Made by a program: the position numbers and the translations under genes | Shown here: piece after piece, positions 1 through 5,221 of the stretch | How positions within the stretch are numbered: position 1 is the stretch's first letter | How the letters are laid out: each line of letters opens with the position of its first letter | Origin: Paracoccaceae bacterium | GTDB taxonomy: Bacteria > Pseudomonadota > Alphaproteobacteria > Rhodobacterales > Rhodobacteraceae | Assembly (NCBI GenBank): GCA_002746395.1 | Contig: NVXA01000003.1 | Coordinates: forward strand, 14,751 to 23,784 | Length of the DNA: 9,034 nt | Reading direction: 5' to 3' | Notes under the pieces: model-generated | Told to the model about the DNA's origin: nothing | What the model saw: the letters and a program-made list of their open reading frames with translations, nothing else | The model's database searches: none

Positions 1-299
1 CCAAGCACAACAATATGCTGCACTTCCAGCCCGGTGATGGCGAATTCCAATGCCGCACTCGTGCCGTGAAACAGGCCATCTTCCTCGTAAGGGGGGACAA
101 GGTTGGCAACGTTACGGATGACGAAAAGATCACCGGGGTGAGCATCAAACACCGTCGCAGGATCCACACGGCTGTCACAACACGACACCAGACAAATGCG
201 CGGGCTTTGCCCTTCGGCTAACGCATCCAAGCGCTCCCTATTGTGTTTGAAATACCCGTTACGAAAACGCTGGTATCCCGCGATAAGTTCTTTAGGCAT
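1..299 (-). CDS. beta-class carbonic anhydrase, N-terminal part (cut by window edge)
   Basis: The minus strand reads an open frame from an ATG at 299 to the window edge, giving 99 full codons. It begins MPKELIAGYQRF and carries the beta-carbonic anhydrase zinc motif C-C-D-S-R at residues 40-44. C40 is the expected zinc ligand, and D42/R44 form the catalytic dyad. It is followed by VIRNVANLVPP around residues 60-70 and QHIVVLG at the edge. The second half of the zinc site (family pattern HxxC) lies just outside the window. The family interconverts CO2 and bicarbonate in the cytoplasm. A Shine-Dalgarno-like AAGGA at 312-308 sits 8 nt before the ATG. The gene is divergent from the LysR-type gene at 445, an arrangement that suggests control by that regulator. 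This resembles cynT/cynR in layout, but no cyanase is visible, so I give no symbol. The family call is secure from the motifs. Confidence 0.93.
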   Translation of the reverse strand, partial: MPKELIAGYQRFRNGYFKHNRERLDALAEGQSPRICLVSCCDSRVDPATVFDAHPGDLFVIRNVANLVPPYEEDGLFHGTSAALEFAITGLEVQHIVVL

Positions 300-386
300 G
301 GTTGAATTCCTTTTGTGCAGCAACTCTTTTACGACGGCATAACGTCCATTTAAGCCTTATCGATTCATAGTTAAATATAATTCCTT

Positions 387-415
387 TTGATACTTTGATA
401 GTAATTTACTATCAT
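387..415 (+). promoter_or_regulatory. predicted sigma70-type promoter of the LysR-type regulator gene
   Basis: TTGATA at 387-392 matches the -35 consensus at five of six bases. TATCAT at 410-415 matches the -10 consensus at five of six. The spacer is exactly 17 bp. Transcription would begin near 422, about 23 nt before the ATG at 445. That supports 445 as the start codon and argues against the upstream in-frame TTG at 418, which would lie at or before the transcript start. The palindrome at 396-414 fills the spacer and enters the -10 box. Confidence 0.6.
396..414. repeat. perfect 19-nt palindrome, candidate operator for the LysR-type regulator
   Basis: The sequence is TGATAGTAA, a central T, then TTACTATCA, so two 9-nt arms are exact reverse complements around one base. 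Within it is ATAG-N7-CTAT, the spacing of one dimer half of the known OxyR recognition pattern. It also fits the looser T-N11-A rule for LysR-type operators. A second ATAG-N7-CTAT module at the usual 22-bp offset is not present. Because the palindrome overlaps the rightward promoter, autorepression is the simplest reading (inference). Confidence 0.6.
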
Positions 416-444
416 CCTTGAAATTACAAACAGCCGAGAGAACA

Positions 445-1404
445 ATGACCCAATCCGAGGTAACCCTGAAACAATTCCGCTATTTAGTAGCATTGGCCGA
501 TATTGAGCATTACCGTCATGCAGCCGAGTTTTGTGGCATCAGTCAGCCATCCCTAAGCGTGCAATTGCAAAATCTGGAAAGCATCCTCGGCACTCGTTTG
601 GTAGAGCGTTCCCGCGGCGGCGTAATTTTCACCCCCATTGGCCGCGAGGTAGTCGCCCGCGCACGCCAAATTCTGTTTGAAGCGCAAGCCATCAAAGATT
701 ATGTCACCTCGGCTAACGATGGCCTTGCAGGAACAATCCGGCTGGGCGTCAATGCTACCTTAGGTCCGTATCTTCTTCCACGGGTTTTGGCTGCCTTGCA
801 CCGCGAACATCCAGACACCAAACTCTATATTCGCGAAAGTAAGCCGACCAACCTTGAAGCTGATCTAGGGACAGGACTTCATGACGTGATCTTGGTACAA
901 TTGCCGATTCACAATCCGGACTACGACAGCACCCCGTTATTCAGCGAACCTATATTTCTGGCTGTATCCGCAGATCACCCACTGGCCACACAAAAGCATG
1001 TGTCGGTGATAGACCTTAAAGGTCTGCCGATTCTATCACTCACGCCAGACTACCATCTTCATGATCAGGTCCACGCTTTGTGCGAGTCCTTTGGCGCTCA
1101 GCTAATTCGCGATTACGAGGGCACAAGTCTGGACGCGTTACGCCAAATGGTGGCAATGGATATGGGCACGACATTCCTGCCTGCACTTTATGCCCAATCC
1201 GAAATTTCCGAGCTTGGGGATGTGGTCACTATTCCCCTCAAAGGCCGCCGTATCTCCCGCTCCATTGGTCTTGCGTGGCGCAAAGGGGCAGGGCGATCGT
1301 CTGGCTATGCGGAAATGGCGGACTTTATCAGGAATGTTGTTCGAAAGGACTTCAAAGTTCTCGTTCTGGATTACGAAGATGTTTCGCCATCCGCGTCACC
1401 GTAG
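445..1404 (+). CDS. OxyR-like LysR-family transcriptional regulator lacking the peroxidatic cysteine
   Basis: This is a 319-aa LysR-type regulator. The winged helix-turn-helix occupies about residues 6-65 (FRYLVALADIEHYRHAAEF, then the SQPSLS recognition segment). The effector domain spans about 90-300. The effector domain resembles OxyR: LGPYLLP at 106-112, a DQ pair at 207-208, and the TSLDALRQMV and TFLPAL segments. Aligned by eye with E. coli OxyR, the resolving Cys208 matches C213, but the peroxidatic Cys199 position is H204, and His198 is Y203. The only cysteines are C30 and C213, so classical disulfide sensing of peroxide seems impossible. I start at the ATG at 445, with GAGAG just upstream, rather than TTG 418, which falls in the promoter. 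A short tail after about residue 308 is extra to OxyR. The divergent carbonic anhydrase is the obvious candidate target. Family call is strong; the ligand is unknown. Confidence 0.9.
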   Translation: MTQSEVTLKQFRYLVALADIEHYRHAAEFCGISQPSLSVQLQNLESILGTRLVERSRGGVIFTPIGREVVARARQILFEAQAIKDYVTSANDGLAGTIRLGVNATLGPYLLPRVLAALHREHPDTKLYIRESKPTNLEADLGTGLHDVILVQLPIHNPDYDSTPLFSEPIFLAVSADHPLATQKHVSVIDLKGLPILSLTPDYHLHDQVHALCESFGAQLIRDYEGTSLDALRQMVAMDMGTTFLPALYAQSEISELGDVVTIPLKGRRISRSIGLAWRKGAGRSSGYAEMADFIRNVVRKDFKVLVLDYEDVSPSASP

Positions 1405-1445
1405 CTCCACTTCCTGAAATGGCTGCGGGCGCGGAAACATGTTGC

Positions 1446-1476
1446 GCTGGGGGAGTACCCCCAGCCCGCTTTCTTT
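1446..1476 (+). terminator. hairpin terminator between convergent genes
   Basis: GCTGGGGG at 1446-1453 pairs perfectly with CCCCCAGC at 1458-1465 around an AGTA loop, giving an 8-bp GC-rich stem. On the plus strand a pyrimidine run (CTTTCTTT, 1469-1476) follows, a loose U-tract, so it best terminates the LysR-type gene ending at 1404. On the minus strand no T-run follows the stem, but as the only strong hairpin after the isomerase gene it may also end the nar transcript. It is the main feature of the 87-bp gap between the convergent genes. Confidence 0.65.
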
Positions 1477-1491
1477 GGAACGCACGTGGTT

Positions 1492-2304
1492 TTATTTGGC
1501 CACTGTTTCGATTGGTTTGCTTAGGTCGATACCTTTGACTTCGGCGTTGTTAACCAAATCTTGCGTGTACGTTTGCGCCGCTTTGGCCCATGCGACTTGT
1601 TCCAACTTTTCCATGATCTGATGCTTCACGGCATCAAACGGTAATTGCTGACCCATCGCTTTTTCATCCATGCGGATGATGTGGATACCGAAACGAGTTT
1701 CCACGGGTTCGGGGTGTAATTCGCCAGCGTTCAAGATATCTAGAACCGCTTCGAATTCCGGAACCGTGTCGCCTGTACCGATCTGGCCCAAGGTGCCGCC
1801 CGCATCTTTGGACGGGCAGTCAGAGTTGTTCTTGGCGATATCCGCGAAGGCTTTGCGGTTTTTCTGGATCGTTTTGATGAACTCTGCTGCGTTCTTCTTG
1901 GCAACTTCGCGCGCGTCCTGATCTTCGGGCTTCACGGCGAAAAGGATGTGCGCCGGTTGGAACAGGTTTGGCGAGCGGAAGATTTCCTTGCGGGTGTCGT
2001 AGACGAACTGACACTCGGCTGCGGAAACGGCTGGAATTTCCATTTGCTTTTCAAGCACCGCGCGGATCAGGGATTCGTCTTCGGTTTCCTGTTTGTCGCC
2101 GTCTACCATTTGTGGGTCGGGCTTCAGGCCAAGGCGACCAGCTTCTTGCAACAACAACGCGCGAATAACCATCGCACGCGCCGCGGCTTTCCATGCCCAG
2201 CCGGGTTTATCCTGCGGGGCATTGTGGTTTTGCGCCTCGGCAGCGATGGCCGCCGAGGGGATGGTTTCGCCGTTGACGATAACGTCTGGCATTAACGGGT
2301 TCAT
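1492..2304 (-). CDS. cytoplasmic PpiC/parvulin-type peptidyl-prolyl cis-trans isomerase of the nar operon
   Basis: The product is 270 aa. The N-terminal part (about 1-110) is mostly helical in character, as in NifM/SurA-like proteins. A parvulin domain follows at about 115-215: QPAHILF with H119, NNSDCPS with C163, GGTLGQ at 169-174, VPEFE at 181-185 and VETRFGIHII with H208. These are the conserved parvulin core residues. There is no signal peptide or membrane segment, unlike periplasmic SurA or PpiD, so it should act in the cytoplasm, where NarG and NarH mature. The ATG overlaps the narI stop as ATGA (2304-2301), with AAGGGG 8 nt upstream. An in-frame ATG four codons on (2292) is a weaker alternative start. 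A PpiC-type gene after narI is known in other nitrate-respiring bacteria, for example in the Pseudomonas aeruginosa nar cluster. A role in folding or assembling nitrate reductase is inferred from position. Confidence 0.92.
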   Translation of the reverse strand: MNPLMPDVIVNGETIPSAAIAAEAQNHNAPQDKPGWAWKAAARAMVIRALLLQEAGRLGLKPDPQMVDGDKQETEDESLIRAVLEKQMEIPAVSAAECQFVYDTRKEIFRSPNLFQPAHILFAVKPEDQDAREVAKKNAAEFIKTIQKNRKAFADIAKNNSDCPSKDAGGTLGQIGTGDTVPEFEAVLDILNAGELHPEPVETRFGIHIIRMDEKAMGQQLPFDAVKHQIMEKLEQVAWAKAAQTYTQDLVNNAEVKGIDLSKPIETVAK

Positions 2305-2987
2305 GATTTTTTCCCCTTACGTGTGCGAACGATCTGGTAGCCTGGGCGCCAAAGGTAGCGAACAGGAACAGACAGCATGTGAACCAACCGTGTGAACGGG
2401 AAGACCATGAAAATCGTCAGGCCGAAGAAAATGTGCAGTTTGAACAGGATGTTCACGTCTTCTATATAGCTTGCGGCATTACCGTCGAATGTGAATATAC
2501 CTGCGGCCCAGCGCATGAACTTGATCATTTCCTGGCCGTCTAGATGGCCAAGGCTGACGACGATTGTCATAAGGCCAAGGATTACCTGAACAAGCAGCAT
2601 CAACAAGATTGCTGTGTCCCCAAACGAACTGCGTGCCCGAATTCGTGCATCAAACAACCGTCGATGTGCCAACATAAGGCCGCCCGCCAGCATTGCGATG
2701 CCTGCCGTGCCACCCAAAATGATGGCGATCATCTGTTTGACCGACGATGGAACACCCAGAGCGTGCCACACCGAGAGCGGTGTCAGAAGACCAACCAGGT
2801 GGCCGCCAAAGATCGCTAATACGCCGACGTGGAAAAGAACCGAACCCATGATCAACTGCTTGCGACGAAGCAACTGGCTGGAGCTGGATTTCCATGTGAA
2901 GGGGTCGCGCTCGTAGCGAACGATTGAACCAACCGCCAGCACTGTTAGTGCGATGTAGGGGAAAATTCCGTATAGAAACTGGTGCAT
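2301..2987 (-). CDS. narI: respiratory nitrate reductase gamma subunit (cytochrome b)
   Basis: This 228-aa integral membrane protein has the usual NarI length (about 225). Five hydrophobic segments are apparent, at roughly residues 5-22, 47-68, 86-107, 125-145 and 180-200. The four axial heme ligands of E. coli NarI (His56, 66, 187, 205) align with H53 (LFHVG), H63 (GGHLVG), H185 (FKLHIF) and H203 (RLVHML), so both b hemes should be present. NarI oxidises quinol near the outer face of the membrane and passes electrons to NarH. The tail is basic (RTRKGKKS) and should face the cytoplasm. The ATG at 2987 follows the narJ stop by 9 nt and has a perfect AGGAGG (2998-2993) that overlaps that stop. 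The last codon overlaps the isomerase start. Nothing is truncated or odd. Confidence 0.97.
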   Translation of the reverse strand: MHQFLYGIFPYIALTVLAVGSIVRYERDPFTWKSSSSQLLRRKQLIMGSVLFHVGVLAIFGGHLVGLLTPLSVWHALGVPSSVKQMIAIILGGTAGIAMLAGGLMLAHRRLFDARIRARSSFGDTAILLMLLVQVILGLMTIVVSLGHLDGQEMIKFMRWAAGIFTFDGNAASYIEDVNILFKLHIFFGLTIFMVFPFTRLVHMLSVPVRYLWRPGYQIVRTRKGKKS

Positions 2988-2992
2988 TGTCG

Positions 2993-2998
2993 CCTCCT
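2993..2998 (-). promoter_or_regulatory. consensus ribosome binding site of narI overlapping the narJ stop codon
   Basis: AGGAGG reads on the minus strand at 2998-2993, five nucleotides before the narI ATG (2987), and shares bases with the narJ TAG (2999-2997). This fixes the narI start and suggests that ribosomes finishing narJ restart directly on narI. Confidence 0.85.
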
Positions 2999-3704
2999 AT
3001 TCGTTCATCGCAGCGGCTGGCTGCGTGTTTTTCGGGATGTCCATATTTGCCAAAATGTCCCGTGATACCGGGCATCCGGCTTCGGGGTCCGGGCCGAATG
3101 TGATTTCGGCTTCTTCCCAGACATCATCTAAGGCTTCCAGATCTTCGGGGTCGTCGTCCTTGACGCTGAGAAGTTCCTGAACCATTTCACTGGATGCTTC
3201 GGCACCTGCGAATTCAGCCAAGGCAGCCAGAACGGCAGCATAGTTACTTTCACGGCGGTGCAGGCGTTCAGCCAAGGCGGCCATGATGTGACCTGCGTCT
3301 TCCAGCATTTCTTTCGCTTCGTCTATTGGACGATTTGAAAGGAATTCTAGCAAGATTGGCAGATGGTCCGGCAATTCGGTGCTGACCAGATCGAAACCAC
3401 CAGCGCGGTAGGTTTCAAGCAGATCAACCATCGCAGGGCCACGGTCACGGCTTTCACCATGCACATGTTCAAACAGGTTCAGTGACAGGGTGCGCGAGCG
3501 ATCGAACAGCAGAACAAAGCGTTCTTGCAGTTCATACTTATCGAACTTTTCCATGTCGGTCAAAAGCGGCTGAATTGCTGCAACGGCATCCTTTGAAAGG
3601 ATTCCTTCGCTAGTGATGATTTCGCGAATCTCCCCAACGGCGGCCTTAAGGTCGTCGCTGGGGTAGCTTAGCAAAACCGAGAGGGCTTTGAATGTAACGC
3701 TCAT
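2997..3704 (-). CDS. narJ: nitrate reductase molybdenum cofactor assembly chaperone
   Basis: The product is 235 aa, against 236 in E. coli NarJ, and is an all-helical TorD/DmsD/NarJ-family protein. Signature segments are LLSYPSDDL near the N-terminus, the strongly conserved LFEHVHGESRDRG at 77-89 followed by AMVDLLETY, ELPDHLP at 110-116, and a conserved LxRRESNYAAV region in the helix near 145-160. An acidic stretch (DDDPEDLEALDDVWEEAE) lies near the C-terminus, as in relatives. NarJ is not part of the final enzyme. It binds the NarG N-terminus, holds NarGH in the cytoplasm until the molybdenum cofactor and the FS0 cluster are inserted, and helps docking onto NarI. The ATG overlaps the narH stop as ATGA (3704-3701), with AGGAGG at 3716-3711, 6 nt upstream and inside the end of narH. 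Call is firm from the HVHGESRDRG signature and position. Confidence 0.97.
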   Translation of the reverse strand: MSVTFKALSVLLSYPSDDLKAAVGEIREIITSEGILSKDAVAAIQPLLTDMEKFDKYELQERFVLLFDRSRTLSLNLFEHVHGESRDRGPAMVDLLETYRAGGFDLVSTELPDHLPILLEFLSNRPIDEAKEMLEDAGHIMAALAERLHRRESNYAAVLAALAEFAGAEASSEMVQELLSVKDDDPEDLEALDDVWEEAEITFGPDPEAGCPVSRDILANMDIPKNTQPAAAMNE

Positions 3705-5221
3705 CTTGCACCTCCTGTCGGCACGACAAATTTGCGCGAACCGAAAATCTTCTTGCCGCTAGAACCAGTGGAACATCCGTTACCATCGGTAAAGCCACAT
3801 CCGCCGCGCATGTCGTATGCATCCTCGACCTGTTCGCGGTGCGTTGTGGGCACTACGAAACGATCCTCATAGTCTGCAATAGCCATGATTTTATACATGT
3901 CCTCGATTTCCAACGGGGTCAGGCCAACTTGTTTGGCGATGCCGTGATCGACGACTCCGTCAATGGTTTTTGCGCGCATGTAAGCACGCATTGCCAGCAT
4001 CCGTTCCAGTGCTGTGACCACAGGGGCCTCGTCACCGGCGGTTAGCATATTGGCGAGGTATTTCACCGGAATACGCAGGGATTTCACGTCTGGCATATTG
4101 TTGTTGGTTGAAATCGCACCAGCTTCGGCCGCATTCTGGATGGGGCTAAGTGGCGGGATATACCAGACCATTGGCAATGTGCGGTATTCAGGATGCAGCG
4201 GGAAGGCAATCTTCCAGTCCATCGCCATTTTCCACACAGGGCTATCGATTGCGGATTTGATCCAAGCTTCAGGGATGCCTTCCTCGCGGGCGGCGGCCTG
4301 AACTGCTGGGTCGTTCGGGTCAAGGAACACGCCTAACTGGGCGTCATATAGTTCCTGCTCGTTTTCAACCGAGGCGGCTTCTTGAATCTTGTCTGCATCA
4401 TACAGCATCACGCCCAAGTAGCGGATACGGCCAACGCAGGTTTCCGAACAAACGGTCGGTAGGCCGGATTCAATACGAGGGTAGCAGAAGGTGCACTTCT
4501 CGGATTTACCGGATTCCCAGTTGTAGTAGATCTTTTTGTACGGGCAACCCGATACACACATCCGCCAACCGCGACATTTGTCTTGGTCGATCAGAACGAT
4601 ACCGTCCTCCTCGCGTTTGTAGATCGCGCCCGATGGGCAGGACGCTACGCACGTTGGGTTCAGGCAGTGTTCACACAGGCGAGGAAGGTACATCATGAAA
4701 GTATTTTCATACTCGCCATAGATTTCCTTCTGGATGCCATCGAAGTTGTAATCCTTGGAACGTTTCGAGAACTCCCCACCAAGAATTTCTTCCCAGTTTG
4801 GACCCCATTCGATTTTCTCCATCCGCTCGCCGGTAATTCTGGAACGAGGGCGTGCCGTTGGGAACGCATCCATTTCAGGGGCCGACTTCAGGTGGTCGTA
4901 GTCAAAATCAAACGGTTCATAAAAATCGTCGATTTCAGGCAAGTCTGGATTACCGAAGATATTCGCCAAAATCCGCCATTTCGCGCCCTGTTTAGGGTGC
5001 AGTTTGCCGGATTTAGTCCGAGTCCAGCCACCATTCCAGCGCTTCTGGTTTTCCCAATCTTTGGGGTAACCGATGCCGGGTTTGGTTTCGACGTTGTTGA
5101 ACCAAGCGTATTCAACACCGTCGCGGCTGGTCCAGACGTTCTTACAAGTGACGGAGCAAGTGTGACACCCGATACATTTATCGAGATTAAGCACCATGCC
5201 TATTTGCGCACGAACTTTCAT
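3701..5221 (-). CDS. narH: respiratory nitrate reductase beta subunit (Fe-S electron-transfer protein)
   Basis: This 506-aa protein (E. coli NarH is 512) carries four cysteine groups. They are C16/C19/C22/C26, C183/C186/C191/C195, C216-W219-C222-C226 and C243/C246/C258/C262. The Trp in the third group (CRGWRMC) replaces a cysteine and is the hallmark of NarH, where that group binds a [3Fe-4S] cluster. The other groups serve [4Fe-4S] clusters. Between the first two groups is the long NarH-specific insert (about 27-180). The C-terminal region includes GGCGFTDGNGC, matching a Gly/Cys segment also found at the end of E. coli NarH. NarH carries electrons from NarI hemes to NarG and sits on the cytoplasmic face. 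The ATG (5221) overlaps the narG stop by one base (TAATG), with GGAGGG 8 nt upstream (5235-5230). Confidence 0.98.
   Translation of the reverse strand: MKVRAQIGMVLNLDKCIGCHTCSVTCKNVWTSRDGVEYAWFNNVETKPGIGYPKDWENQKRWNGGWTRTKSGKLHPKQGAKWRILANIFGNPDLPEIDDFYEPFDFDYDHLKSAPEMDAFPTARPRSRITGERMEKIEWGPNWEEILGGEFSKRSKDYNFDGIQKEIYGEYENTFMMYLPRLCEHCLNPTCVASCPSGAIYKREEDGIVLIDQDKCRGWRMCVSGCPYKKIYYNWESGKSEKCTFCYPRIESGLPTVCSETCVGRIRYLGVMLYDADKIQEAASVENEQELYDAQLGVFLDPNDPAVQAAAREEGIPEAWIKSAIDSPVWKMAMDWKIAFPLHPEYRTLPMVWYIPPLSPIQNAAEAGAISTNNNMPDVKSLRIPVKYLANMLTAGDEAPVVTALERMLAMRAYMRAKTIDGVVDHGIAKQVGLTPLEIEDMYKIMAIADYEDRFVVPTTHREQVEDAYDMRGGCGFTDGNGCSTGSSGKKIFGSRKFVVPTGGAR

Larger units (their letters stand above)
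300..444. promoter_or_regulatory. divergent intergenic control region between carbonic anhydrase and LysR-type regulator genes
   Basis: This 145-bp gap separates two divergent genes and is markedly AT-rich between about 360 and 420, unlike the flanking coding DNA. It contains a promoter-like pair reading rightward (387-415), a perfect palindrome (396-414) and a separate TATAAT hexamer at 376-381 without a convincing -35 partner. No clear sigma70 promoter for the leftward carbonic anhydrase gene could be picked out, which would fit a promoter needing an activator; that last point is inference. Confidence 0.7.

Noticed and set aside
395..415. Possible FNR box (TTGAT ... ATCAT) in the divergent promoter region
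   Set aside because: The half-sites are 11 nt apart instead of the 4 nt required by the FNR consensus, and the right half is imperfect. The palindrome fits a LysR-type operator better.
418..444. TTG at 418 as the start of the LysR-type regulator (nine extra residues)
   Set aside because: It lies just after the predicted -10 box, at or before the likely transcript start. The ATG at 445 has a purine-rich ribosome site and gives the usual short N-terminus of OxyR-like proteins.
1080..1538. Plus-strand open frame overlapping the 3' end of the LysR-type gene and running through the terminator
   Set aside because: It overlaps a well-supported gene in another frame, passes through the hairpin into the end of the isomerase gene, and its translation looks like out-of-frame noise rich in Cys, Arg and Trp.
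3718..3800. Extra Gly/Cys-rich segment (GGCGFTDGNGC) at the NarH C-terminus as a possible new metal site
   Set aside because: E. coli NarH has a closely similar segment near its C-terminus, so it is a family feature and not a novelty of this sequence.
4548..4570. NarH cysteine motif with a Trp where ferredoxins have Cys (CRGWRMC), looking like a lost ligand
   Set aside because: This substitution is the normal state of NarH and accounts for its [3Fe-4S] cluster, so it is not a defect.
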